Shown in pieces: positions 16,118 through 24,698 of a stretch of DNA of 64,000 nt. Positions within the stretch are counted from its first letter, which is position 1. Every line of letters begins with the position of its first letter. The DNA comes from CAJBVW01 sp964457335 (GTDB lineage Bacteria; Myxococcota_A; UBA796; SXON01). The position numbers and the translations under genes were made by a program. The notes under the pieces are model-generated. The model worked only from the letters and a program-made list of their open reading frames with translations, ran no database searches and had not been told where the DNA came from. The stretch spans positions 53,687 through 117,686 of the forward strand of contig CAYWGD010000006.1 of NCBI GenBank assembly GCA_964457335.1, read 5' to 3'.

Positions 16118-17227
16118 TTAGCCGCTCGCGGCGAAATCAGCGACGGCCGCGCCGGGGGAGGGCGGCAACCCGGAGCCTCCTTCGCGTTCGAGGAGCGCGC
16201 GCTTGCGCTCCACGCCCCACCGGTAGCCGGAGAGGCCACCGTCCGAGCGGACCACGCGGTGGCACGGGATGGCGACCGCGAGCTGGTTCGCGGCGCAGGC
16301 CCCCGCGACCGCGCGGACCGCTCTCGGCTCGCCGAGCGCGCGGGCGACGTCGGCGTAGCTGACCTTCTCGCCCGCGGGGACGCGCCGGAGCGCCTCCCAC
16401 ACGCGCCGCTGGAACGATGTGCCGCGCACGTCGAACGGCAGGTCGAGGCCGAGACGCGGGTCCTCGACGAAGCCGACCACCCGGGCGACGAGGGCCTCGA
16501 ACTCGGCATCCCCGCCGACGAGCTCCGCGCGCGAGAACCGGTCCTGCAGCTCGCGCACGAGGACCTCGGGGTCGTCGCCGAGCCAGATCGCGCAGACACC
16601 ACGCTCCGACCGGGCGACGAGGACCGCGCCGAGCGAGCACTGGCCCACCGCGAAGCGGATCGCCTGCCCGGCCGCGCCGGAGCGCCACGCGGTCGGCGTC
16701 ATCCCGAGCATGTCGTCGGTCCGCTCGTAGAAGCGGCCGCTCGAGCCGAAGCCGGCCTCGTACAGGGCGTCGGTGACCGACGCGGTCTCGTCGAGGCGCT
16801 CCCGGACGCGCTCCGCCCGGCGGCTCGCCGCGTACGCCCGCGGCGTCACGCCCGTCACCGCCTTGAAGACGCGATGGAAGCGCGAGAGGCTCAACCCGGC
16901 GGCGCGCGCCAGCTCCGACGTCGGCGGGGCCGTCCGCGCGCGCTCGATCGTCCGGCAGGCCGCCGTCACGACCGCGGCGTGCTCCTCCTCGACGGAGGGG
17001 CCGTCCGGGCGGCACCGCTTGCAGGCACGGAACCCGGCGCGCACGGCCTCCGCGGCGGTCGCGTGGAACCGGACGTTCTTCGGGTTGGGCGTGCGGGCGT
17101 GGCACGACGGGCGGCAATACACGCCCGTCGTCTCCACCGAGTAGAAGAACTGGCCGTCGGCCGCCCGATCGCGGGCGACGACGGCGGCCCAGCGCGGATC
17201 TGCGTGCATCCTCTCTCCGTGCGTCAT
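16118..17227 (-). CDS. ada: Ada: methyl-DNA-damage sensor, AraC-type activator and O6-alkylguanine-DNA alkyltransferase
   Basis: This 369-residue protein has the complete Ada layout. The N-terminal zinc module has Cys38 (methyl-phosphotriester acceptor), Cys42, Cys69 and Cys72. An AraC-type DNA-binding region follows (about 80-185, including SRFHRVFKAVTGVTPRAYA). The C-terminal alkyltransferase has the PCHRV active site (Cys about 322) and a downstream 'GLSGYRWGVERK' helix. It repairs alkylated DNA and, when self-methylated at Cys38, activates the adaptive response. ATG 17227 is preceded by a short GGGCA/TGCCC palindrome. The TetR gene follows at once. Confidence 0.95.
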   Translation of the reverse strand: MTHGERMHADPRWAAVVARDRAADGQFFYSVETTGVYCRPSCHARTPNPKNVRFHATAAEAVRAGFRACKRCRPDGPSVEEEHAAVVTAACRTIERARTAPPTSELARAAGLSLSRFHRVFKAVTGVTPRAYAASRRAERVRERLDETASVTDALYEAGFGSSGRFYERTDDMLGMTPTAWRSGAAGQAIRFAVGQCSLGAVLVARSERGVCAIWLGDDPEVLVRELQDRFSRAELVGGDAEFEALVARVVGFVEDPRLGLDLPFDVRGTSFQRRVWEALRRVPAGEKVSYADVARALGEPRAVRAVAGACAANQLAVAIPCHRVVRSDGGLSGYRWGVERKRALLEREGGSGLPPSPGAAVADFAASG

Positions 17228-17337
17228 CGGGCAAGTCTGCCCCGCCGGCGGAAGGCGGGCGCTCCGGTTCGTGCCGTCGAATTCGGATTCGCCGAGGACG
17301 CCCTGCAACTCGACCCGAGGGCCTCGGGCCTTCGACC

Positions 17338-19626
17338 TCACCGTTCGCCGGAGCCCCCCCACTCGGTCGGCTCGTCCGACAAGGTGAGAGTCAAGGTGCC
17401 GCCCCGGGTGATCTCCTCGTGGGTGATCCACGCGCGGTCGAGCGCCGCGCCGTCGAGCGTGGCCGAGGCGATGTACGGCTGGGTGACCGGATCGCCGACC
17501 GTCTCGATCACGAAGGTCCCGCCCGCGTAGTAGCCGGGGTGCAGCCGGAGCTCGGCGCGCGGCACCGAGGGGGTGGTGATCGTCCACACCGGGTCGCTCG
17601 GGTCGACCTGGTAGAGCCCCATGACCGCCAGCACCACCCACGCCGAGGTGGCGCCCGCGTCGTCGTTGCCGGGCAGGCCGTCGGGCGTGAGCGAGAAGCT
17701 CGACTCCAGGGCCTCGCGCACGCGACGCTGGGTGCCCGACGGATCGCCGGCGACCGCGTACAGCCAGGGGATGTGGAAGCTCGGCTCGTTGGACACGTCG
17801 AAGTGCCCGTCGTCGAAGAAGCTGTCGAGCCGCCCGATGAACGCGTCGTGCCCGCCCATCGCCTCCACCATCCCGGGCACGTCGTGCAGCACGTGGAAGC
17901 TGTAGATCCAGCTCGTCGCCTCGCAGAACCCGCTGGTGGTGGAGTATTCGTCCGCGGAGAAGGGCTCGACCCACGACCCGTCGGCGTTCCGCGGGCGCGC
18001 GTAGCCGATGGAGGTGTCGAAGGTGTTCCGCCAGGACTCTGCCCGCGCGGCGTAGCGGGCGGCGGCGTCGTCGCGCCCGGTCGCGGCCGCGAAGCGCGCG
18101 GCGGCCGCGTCGTCCACCGCGTGCTCCAACGTCAGCGAGGCCGATTGGGCCGGGTCGCACTCCTGGGGCACGAAGCCGAGCTCGATGTACTCCGGCGGCG
18201 TGCCGAGGGACGCGTAGCCGCACAGTCCGTACGGCACGCCGTCGACCTCCTCGCTGCCGGCCTTGTCGATCGCCGCCCAGGCCTGGTCGGTGTCGAAGCG
18301 ATCCAGCCCCTTGACCAGCATGTCCGCGAGGATGGGCACGGTGGGGTTGGCGATCATCACGCGCGAGTAGCCGGTCGCCGACCACGAGCACTTGTCCAGC
18401 CAGCCGCCCTGCTCGTAGACCACCAGCGCGCTCCGCGCGATGTCGTCGCGGAGCTCGGGCTCGAACAGCGTGCCGAGGGGGTGCACGGTCCGGAACGAGT
18501 CCCACTGGCACCAGTCGTCCGTCATGAACCGGAGCCCGTCGGCGTCGAGCACCTCGGCGTCCCCGCTGGCGTGTACGGCGTAGCGACCGCCGGCCTCGGT
18601 GTGATCCGCGGGCTGGAAGGCCGAGCGGTACAGGGCCGTGTAGAACAGCCGCTTCTGCTCGTCCGTCCCGTCGATCTGGACCCGGTTGAGGACGTAGTTC
18701 CACTCGGCCTCCGCCCGTTCCGCCACGGTGTCGAAGTCCGCGTCGCCGACCTCGGTGTCCAGGTTCTCGCGCGCCTGCTCCACGGAGATGTAGCTGATGC
18801 CGACGTGCACCTCGACGGTGGTCTCCTCGTCGAACGTCCACCCGACCCACCCGCCGCTCCAGGCGCCCGACACCGCGTCGGCGCCCTCCGCCGCGTCCTC
18901 CCCGTCCTGGAAGGTGCCGTGGCTCGTCGGCGGGACGGAGACGGTGATCGCCGAGTAGACCGTCGTCCGCGCGGTGTCGCCGAAGTCGTCGTACAGCGCC
19001 GAGAGGAGCGGGTGGACGAGGTACTCGCCGTACCCGGTGATCTCCGACCCGCGGATGTCGAGCCCCCCGCCGATGCTCGTGCCGAGGCTGCTCCCCACGT
19101 CGATCAGCACGCGCGCCTCGCCCGCGGGGAACGTGTAGCGGTGCACCGCGGCGTGCGAGGTCGCGGTGAGCTCGACCCCCACGCCCCCCGCGGTGACCGC
19201 GTAGTAGCCGGGCCGGGCCGACTCGGTGGCGTGGTCGAAGCTCGCGGCGCGATCGTCCGGATCGACAACGAGGTCCCCGGACTGGGGGAGCAGCAGGATC
19301 TGGCTGTACCCGTTGAAGGAGGCGCCCGGCCCCTCGAGGTGGGTGTGGGAGAACCCGTCCATCCGGGTGTCCTCGTAGCGGTACGCGTCCACCACCCCCG
19401 CCTCGGCGTAGGTGTCCGGGGACGCCCGGACCATGCCGTGCGGCACCAGCGCTCCGGGGATGGTGTTCCCGGGTCCCCCCGTGCCCACCAGCGGATCGAC
19501 GAAGTCGGTGAGCGGCAGCTCGGTGTACGTGAACGGTACGTCGTCCGGGTCCGTGGGGGGGGCGGGGGCGACGACCTCCTTCGCGCAGCCGGCGAGGAGG
19601 ACGAGAGGGAGGGTCAGCGCGTTCAT
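17338..19626 (-). CDS. GH92-family alpha-mannosidase-like lipoprotein
   Basis: This 762-residue protein has a lipobox (LLAGC, Cys about 14) and then a full glycoside hydrolase family 92 sequence. The N-terminal beta-sandwich starts FVDPLVGTGGPGNTIPGA; the (alpha/alpha)6 domain contains 'MTDDWCQWDSFRTVHP'; the catalytic region GNDDAGATSAW lies about residue 655; and a late ITHEEI follows. GH92 enzymes are Ca-dependent exo-alpha-mannosidases acting on N-glycan or yeast-type mannan. Placement on the envelope suggests use of eukaryotic or prey glycans. It is divergent from a sigma-54-promoted lipoprotein gene. Confidence 0.9.
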   Translation of the reverse strand: MNALTLPLVLLAGCAKEVVAPAPPTDPDDVPFTYTELPLTDFVDPLVGTGGPGNTIPGALVPHGMVRASPDTYAEAGVVDAYRYEDTRMDGFSHTHLEGPGASFNGYSQILLLPQSGDLVVDPDDRAASFDHATESARPGYYAVTAGGVGVELTATSHAAVHRYTFPAGEARVLIDVGSSLGTSIGGGLDIRGSEITGYGEYLVHPLLSALYDDFGDTARTTVYSAITVSVPPTSHGTFQDGEDAAEGADAVSGAWSGGWVGWTFDEETTVEVHVGISYISVEQARENLDTEVGDADFDTVAERAEAEWNYVLNRVQIDGTDEQKRLFYTALYRSAFQPADHTEAGGRYAVHASGDAEVLDADGLRFMTDDWCQWDSFRTVHPLGTLFEPELRDDIARSALVVYEQGGWLDKCSWSATGYSRVMIANPTVPILADMLVKGLDRFDTDQAWAAIDKAGSEEVDGVPYGLCGYASLGTPPEYIELGFVPQECDPAQSASLTLEHAVDDAAAARFAAATGRDDAAARYAARAESWRNTFDTSIGYARPRNADGSWVEPFSADEYSTTSGFCEATSWIYSFHVLHDVPGMVEAMGGHDAFIGRLDSFFDDGHFDVSNEPSFHIPWLYAVAGDPSGTQRRVREALESSFSLTPDGLPGNDDAGATSAWVVLAVMGLYQVDPSDPVWTITTPSVPRAELRLHPGYYAGGTFVIETVGDPVTQPYIASATLDGAALDRAWITHEEITRGGTLTLTLSDEPTEWGGSGER

Positions 19627-19845
19627 CGGCGTCCGGGAGCGGGAGTGGCCCAGCCCGGACCCTCCGGCCCGGCGAGTCTACAGCATGGATCCCGACCGCG
19701 GGCCTCGTGCCCCACGCCGCGACACGCCGCGGTCGCCCTCGCGCGGTGCGCGACATCGGCGTCGGATCGCGGGGTGAGGCCGCGGGGGGCCCGACGGCCC
19801 CCATCGGCCCGTCCCACCGCGCGGTTCGGGGCTCGCGAGGACCCC

Positions 19846-19861
19846 TGGCACGATCCTTGCC
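19846..19861 (+). promoter_or_regulatory. Consensus sigma-54 (-24/-12) promoter
   Basis: TGGCACG-ATCC-TTGCC matches the sigma-54 consensus TGGCACG-N4-TTGCW in every invariant position (GG and GC with the required spacing). Transcription would begin about 19872, about 20 bases before ATG 19892, with GGAG in the leader. The activator is not identified; the window has three AAA+ regulators elsewhere. Confidence 0.8.
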
Positions 19862-19891
19862 TCTACGGCCGCCGTCCCGCTGGAGACTCCG

Positions 19892-21352
19892 ATGCGTAGC
19901 TTTCCCCTCGTCCTCGCTCTCGCCCTGCTCGCCGGCTGCCCGGCGGCGACCGACAAGCCCGTCGACACCGACGACACCAACCCGCCCCGCGACACCGACA
20001 CCGCCCACGAAAACGGCGCGCCCTCCGCGCCGGAGATCGCGATCACGCCGGCCGCGCCGGCCGACGCGCAGGACCTCGCCGTCACGATCCTCACGCCCGC
20101 GGTCGACCCCGATGGCGACGAGGTCAGCTACCGCTACACGTGGCGGCTGGACGGGACCGTCCGCGAGGACCTCACGTCCGAGGACGTGCCCGCCTCCGAG
20201 ACCGTCGACGGCCAGTCGTGGGAGGTGATCGTGACGCCGAGCGACGGGAGCCTCGACGGCGACGCCGCCACCGCGACCGTCGTGATCGGCAACGCGGCGC
20301 CGAGCGCGCCGGTCGTCCGGATCGCCCCCGACGCGCCGACCCCCGACCAGGCGCTGGAGCTCGTGTTCGACGCCCCCGCCGTCGACCCCGACGGCGACAC
20401 CCTCACCCAGACGATCGACTGGTTCGTGAACGAGGCCGCGGCCGTCTCCTATGCCGACCAGACCACGATCCCCGGCAACCAGGTCGACAGCGGCGAGACG
20501 TGGCGCGCGGTCGTGACCGTGACCGACGGCCTGAACACGCCGGTCCTCGTCGAGACGAGCGTGACGGTCGGCAACACCCCGCCGACGCTCGACACGCCCA
20601 CCATCACCCCCTCCACCCCGAAGGACGACACCCCGCTCCAGGTGAGCGTCAGCGCGTCCGACCCGGACGGGGACGACCTCGCCTACACCTACGTGTGGTA
20701 CCGCGACGGCGCCGAGGCCGTGGACGTCGGCAACACCGACACCGTCCCCGCGACCGCGACGACCATCGGCGAGGAGTGGGCCGTCGTCGTGACCGTGAGC
20801 GACGGCATCGACGACGTGAACGCGAGCGCCGCCACCGTCAGCATCCTCGAGTGGTCCGGCTACACGACCTCGCAGACGTTCACGGCGTGGCTCGCGCAGC
20901 AGGACGGGACGTTCCCGACGGCCGAGGGCGAGTGGACCTCGCGCGTCTCCACGCGGGGCACGCACATCGGCGAGAACGAGTGCGACCTCGTGTGGGCGGT
21001 CGAGGCGGCCGAGGACCGGAGCGTGTGCTTCGGCTGCGACTTCGCCTTCTCGGGGACGATGACGGTCGACCGCGACCGCTCCACCGGCACCGGCGCGATC
21101 TGCGACGCGCTGGCGGGCGACGGGACCGTCAAGTGGGCGCTCGCCGAGCCCACCCCGGCCTTCCACGCCACGGGGCTCCCGGTGGTGGGCGGGTACGAGT
21201 ACCCGGTGGACATCTACGCCTACGGGACCGGCGGGTACAACACGAGCTACGGCGGCCGCCGGTTCGCCCGCTACTACTCGGTCACCACCGAGGCGGACAC
21301 CGACGGCAACGTCACCATCGAGGCGTACACGTACGCGATGTACCAGTACTGA
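19892..21352 (+). CDS. Lipoprotein with three Ig-like repeats and unique C-terminal domain
   Basis: This 486-residue protein has lipobox LLAGC (Cys about 16) and an Asp/Thr-rich linker. It then has three repeats of about 95 residues with DPDGDxxxYxYxWxxDG and VVVTVSDG-type strands, as in bacterial Ig-like/PKD folds. The last 160 residues contain four Cys and a Tyr/Gly-rich end and are unrecognised. ATG 19892 is preceded by GGAG and a perfect sigma-54 promoter. It is probably surface-displayed, possibly an adhesin or scaffold, and is divergent from the GH92 lipoprotein gene. The function is not known. Confidence 0.75.
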   Translation: MRSFPLVLALALLAGCPAATDKPVDTDDTNPPRDTDTAHENGAPSAPEIAITPAAPADAQDLAVTILTPAVDPDGDEVSYRYTWRLDGTVREDLTSEDVPASETVDGQSWEVIVTPSDGSLDGDAATATVVIGNAAPSAPVVRIAPDAPTPDQALELVFDAPAVDPDGDTLTQTIDWFVNEAAAVSYADQTTIPGNQVDSGETWRAVVTVTDGLNTPVLVETSVTVGNTPPTLDTPTITPSTPKDDTPLQVSVSASDPDGDDLAYTYVWYRDGAEAVDVGNTDTVPATATTIGEEWAVVVTVSDGIDDVNASAATVSILEWSGYTTSQTFTAWLAQQDGTFPTAEGEWTSRVSTRGTHIGENECDLVWAVEAAEDRSVCFGCDFAFSGTMTVDRDRSTGTGAICDALAGDGTVKWALAEPTPAFHATGLPVVGGYEYPVDIYAYGTGGYNTSYGGRRFARYYSVTTEADTDGNVTIEAYTYAMYQY

Positions 21353-21379
21353 TCGGCGGTCCCGACGGGCGGGCCAGGT

Positions 21380-21500
21380 GAGGATCGCGGGGCCTCGGGC
21401 ATCGTGACACACCTGCCCCGCCCGTGGGGCGACGCCGAACCTCGTGTAATCACGTGTCATCGGCAATGGTTGCCAGGGGTGGTACCAGCGGCGTGCCAAA
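21380..21500. promoter_or_regulatory. Likely promoter/operator region of the oxoamine synthase operon
   Basis: The spacer before the four-gene operon holds a tandem 10-mer, CGTGTAATCA then CGTGTCATCG (about 21451-21470), a TGGTACCA palindrome (about 21479-21486) and a CAGGTG/CACCTG inverted pair. These are candidate operators. No sigma-54 site with correct spacing was found. Confidence 0.3.
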
Positions 21501-21511
21501 AGGAGACGCCG

Positions 21512-22759
21512 ATGGACGAGAGCCGCAGCTGGCACGAGCAGGACCTGAGCCATTTCCGGCGTACCACCGGCACCGACCTGTTCGACGTGCACGACCACTT
21601 CCGCCGCTGGCTGTCGGACGCACGCCCCGCCGGGTACGAGCTCTACGAGCAGGGCGCCACCTCCGCGCCGAAGACGCGCATCACGTTGGAAGGCCTCGAT
21701 CGGCCACTGATCAACCTCGCTTCCTACAACTACCTCGGCCTCTCGTACCGGCCCGAGGTCCTCGATGCGGCGGCACGCACCCTGGGTCGGTTGGGACTCG
21801 GCGCCGCCGGCTCGCCACACCTCAGCGGGCTGCTCGACGTACACGACGCCTTCTCCCAGGAGCTCGCCGCGTTCAAGGGGGCGGAGGCCGCGCTGCTCTT
21901 CCCGAGCGGCTACGCGGCCAACGTCGGGGCCATCGCCGCGCTGGTGGGGCCCGAGGACGTCGTCGTCACCGACATCCTCGCGCACGCCAGCATCATGGAC
22001 GGAGCGCTCCTCTCGCAGGCCAGGCTCTCGCTGTTCCGCCACAACGACATGGACAGCCTCGCGCAGAAGCTCGCGCGGGCCAAGGGTCGCAAGCTGGTCG
22101 TCGTCGAGGGTGTGTACTCGATGGACGGCGATGTGGCGCCGCTGCCGGACGTGGTCGAGCTGTGCCGGGCATCTGGGGCGCGGCTGATGGTGGACGAGGC
22201 CCACTCGGCCTTCGTGTTCGGTGAGCACGGGCGCGGCCTCGTGGAGCACTTCGGGGTGGAGGACGACGTCGACATCCACCTGGGCACGCTGTCGAAGAGC
22301 CTGGGCGGCATGGGTGGGTACGTGGCGGGCAGCCAGGCGCTGATCGACTACCTTCGGGCCTACTCCCGGTCGCAGATCTTCTCGTGCGCGCTGGCGCCGC
22401 CGATCGTCGGCGGCCTGCGCGAGGCGCTGCGCATCGCGCAGGCGGAGCCCGAGCTGCGCGCACGGCTCTGGGAGAACGTTCGGGTGATGCACGCGGCCCT
22501 CGTGGAGCAGGGCGTGGACGTGGGGGCCTCGGCCTCCCAGGTCATCCCGATCCTGATCCGCGACGACCGGCGCATCTTCGACATCGCCAAGGACCTCGCC
22601 CGGTCGGGCGTGTACCTCAACCCGGTGCGCTACCCGGCGGTCAAGCGGCACCAGTCCCGCTTCCGCGTCTCGATCTCCGCCGCGCACCAGCCCTCGGAGC
22701 TGCGCGAGGCCGCCGCGATCATCGGGGAGGTGCTGCGCCGGCACGAGGTGGTCTCGTGA
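21512..22759 (+). CDS. Alpha-oxoamine synthase family PLP enzyme
   Basis: This 415-residue fold-type I PLP enzyme belongs with 8-amino-7-oxononanoate synthase, 5-aminolevulinate synthase, serine palmitoyltransferase and CqsA. Visible are LASYNYLGL (69-77), His157 stacking on the cofactor (ILAHASIMDG), DEAHS (228-232) and the Schiff-base Lys262 (LGTLSKSLGG). It should condense an amino acid with an acyl-thioester with loss of CO2, giving an alpha-aminoketone. An extra 55-residue N-terminus separates it from BioF. ATG 21512 has AGGAG upstream. It leads a four-gene operon with overlapping stops and starts. Confidence 0.85.
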   Translation: MDESRSWHEQDLSHFRRTTGTDLFDVHDHFRRWLSDARPAGYELYEQGATSAPKTRITLEGLDRPLINLASYNYLGLSYRPEVLDAAARTLGRLGLGAAGSPHLSGLLDVHDAFSQELAAFKGAEAALLFPSGYAANVGAIAALVGPEDVVVTDILAHASIMDGALLSQARLSLFRHNDMDSLAQKLARAKGRKLVVVEGVYSMDGDVAPLPDVVELCRASGARLMVDEAHSAFVFGEHGRGLVEHFGVEDDVDIHLGTLSKSLGGMGGYVAGSQALIDYLRAYSRSQIFSCALAPPIVGGLREALRIAQAEPELRARLWENVRVMHAALVEQGVDVGASASQVIPILIRDDRRIFDIAKDLARSGVYLNPVRYPAVKRHQSRFRVSISAAHQPSELREAAAIIGEVLRRHEVVS

Positions 22760-23424
22760 CGCGCTACGGCTTCCGGCGGGCCCTCGGTGGCTTCTTCTCC
22801 GCCGACACGTCCGCCCTGCGGCGCCACCTCCCGGGCGGGTTGTGGCCCGTCGAGGTCCACCCCGGCCAGTCGGTGGTCGCCGTCACCCTCTTCGACTTCG
22901 TCGAGAGCGAGGTAGGCGGGTACGGCGAGCTGGTGATCTCGGCGGTGGTCCCGCCTTTCGCGCCGCGGGGCGAGACGCTGCCGGACGCGGCCTTCTTCCC
23001 GCTCGCGCTCGCGACGACCACGCCGGCTTCCCGTCGGCACGCGGCGGAGCGCTGGCGCCTCCCCGAGCACCCGACCTGCGTGGACATCCGGTTCGCGTGC
23101 CGGGACGACGAGGTCGAGGCGGTGGTCGAGGAGGGTGGACGCGCGCTCCTCGGCCTGCGGGTCGGCCGCACCCGCCCCGCCCCCACGTCGCGCGTGTACC
23201 AGTGCTTCTCGCGGGACGCCGAGAGCGTCTTCCGCGTGCCCATCCGGATCGAGGGGCCCCTGGACGAGCACGAGGAGGACCGAGGCGAGATCGAGCTCGC
23301 GGACCACCCCCTGACGAGCTTCTTCGCCGAGATGCTGGACGACCCCCACCCCTTCCGCGAGCAGTCCATGGGCGCCGGTGAGCAGCGCTTCGGGGAGCTG
23401 ATGCCGCACGTCGGAGCCCGCTGA
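22756..23424 (+). CDS. Acetoacetate decarboxylase-like protein
   Basis: This 222-residue protein starts at GTG 22756, overlapping the synthase stop by four bases. The N-terminus (RRHLPGGLWPVE, VAVTLFDFVESEVGGYGELVISAVV) matches the acetoacetate-decarboxylase superfamily cone fold. I do not see the canonical lysine environment that forms the Schiff base, so simple decarboxylation is uncertain; relatives act as aldolase-dehydratases or cyclases. Its place right after an oxoamine synthase suggests that it processes a beta-keto or aminoketone intermediate. The superfamily assignment is moderately sure, the reaction open. Confidence 0.6.
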   Translation: MTRYGFRRALGGFFSADTSALRRHLPGGLWPVEVHPGQSVVAVTLFDFVESEVGGYGELVISAVVPPFAPRGETLPDAAFFPLALATTTPASRRHAAERWRLPEHPTCVDIRFACRDDEVEAVVEEGGRALLGLRVGRTRPAPTSRVYQCFSRDAESVFRVPIRIEGPLDEHEEDRGEIELADHPLTSFFAEMLDDPHPFREQSMGAGEQRFGELMPHVGAR

Positions 23425-24698
23425 TGACCACCGAGATCGGCTTCCCCCTCCAGTCCCTCCCGGCCTTCCTGCGCCTCCCGAACCAACTGGCCGAGCGGTT
23501 CGGCGTCCTGTCGCCCGTGCTCACCCCGGAGCGCCTGGTTCAGGCCGCCTGCCGGGCCGCCGGCCTGCCGGACCGCTTGCCGTCCCACGTGGGGCAGGCC
23601 CTGGAGGTCCTGTGCCGCTCCCTGAACGACGATGCCAACCTGCATTGGTTCGGACGAATGAACCAGCAGAACCTCATCGTGACCGGGCTCGTGTCCCTGC
23701 TCCGCGTGGAGCAGGCCTTCCGAGACGACCCCACCCTCGAGCAGACGGAGCTGATCCCGCCGATGGTGGTCACGGGGCTCCCGCGGTCGGGGACCACCTT
23801 CCTCCACCGGCTCCTGAGCGCTCCGGAGGACGCCGGCGGCGTGGAGCTCTACCGCCACATCTACCCGTTGCCCCACCGGCCGGTGGACTGGCGCAAGCTC
23901 GACGTTGCCGTGAAGTTCCAGGCCTGGAAGATTGCGAGCCGCACCTACGACCTGGATGCCATCCACTTCGTGCGGCCGGAGCTGCCCGACGAGTGCAACT
24001 TCGGCATGCGGGTGGGCATGCGGTCGATGATCTTCTGGGCCACGGCGCCCACCTACGGCTACCTGGAGTGGCTGCTCTCCCAGGACCTCCGCGAGGCCTA
24101 CCAGCTCTACCGGAAGATCCTCCTCGTCCACCAGCGGCAGCTCCCCGGTCGCCGACTGACGCTCAAGTGTCCTCAGCACCTCGCCTGGCTCCCCGCCCTC
24201 GCCGAGGCGCTGCCGGAGGCCCTCCTCGTCCAGACCCACCGCGACCCCGTCGAGGCCGTGCCGAGCGAGTGCAAGCTCATCCTCTCCCTGCAGGGCCTCT
24301 CGACGGACCGGCTCGACTGGCGGCGGACCGTCGCGCACAACCGCGAGCGGCTGACGGAGTACGCCTCTCGCGCGGTGGGCTTCGCGGACTCGCAGGCGGG
24401 GGCGCGCGTGCTGCACGTCGACTACCGCGCCCTCGTGAAGGACCCCGTGCGGGTCGCCGGGGACATCCACGCCCACTTCGGTCTGCCGTTCACCGACGCC
24501 CACGCGGCCACGCTCGGCGCCTTCTCCGCCGAGAACAAGCAGCACAAGCACGGCCACAACCGCTACAGCCTGGCGCAATTCGAGCTCTCCGAAGACAGGG
24601 TGACGGCCGACTTCCGACCCTACGTGGAGCGGTTCCTGGTGGATCCGGGCCATCGGGGCCGCGCGTCCACCCCGGACGCGCGGCGCGCCGGGGCGTGA
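23424..24698 (+). CDS. PAPS-dependent sulfotransferase family protein
   Basis: This 424-residue protein starts at ATG 23424 with a one-base stop/start overlap (TGATG). The PAPS 5'-phosphosulfate loop GLPRSGTTFLHRLL is at about 118-131, and a second nucleotide-binding segment (LVQTHRDPVEAVPSECKL) near residue 272 contains the Arg and Ser expected for 3'-phosphate binding. Such enzymes move sulfate from PAPS to hydroxyl or amine groups of lipids, glycans or small molecules. The operon context suggests it sulfates the product of the two preceding enzymes before export. Confidence 0.85.
   Translation: MTTEIGFPLQSLPAFLRLPNQLAERFGVLSPVLTPERLVQAACRAAGLPDRLPSHVGQALEVLCRSLNDDANLHWFGRMNQQNLIVTGLVSLLRVEQAFRDDPTLEQTELIPPMVVTGLPRSGTTFLHRLLSAPEDAGGVELYRHIYPLPHRPVDWRKLDVAVKFQAWKIASRTYDLDAIHFVRPELPDECNFGMRVGMRSMIFWATAPTYGYLEWLLSQDLREAYQLYRKILLVHQRQLPGRRLTLKCPQHLAWLPALAEALPEALLVQTHRDPVEAVPSECKLILSLQGLSTDRLDWRRTVAHNRERLTEYASRAVGFADSQAGARVLHVDYRALVKDPVRVAGDIHAHFGLPFTDAHAATLGAFSAENKQHKHGHNRYSLAQFELSEDRVTADFRPYVERFLVDPGHRGRASTPDARRAGA

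Noticed and set aside
16118..22744. 2208-codon minus-strand open frame
   Set aside because: Only the last 369 codons (Ada) are real; the remainder is antisense to, or out of frame with, the GH92, Ig-lipoprotein and synthase genes.
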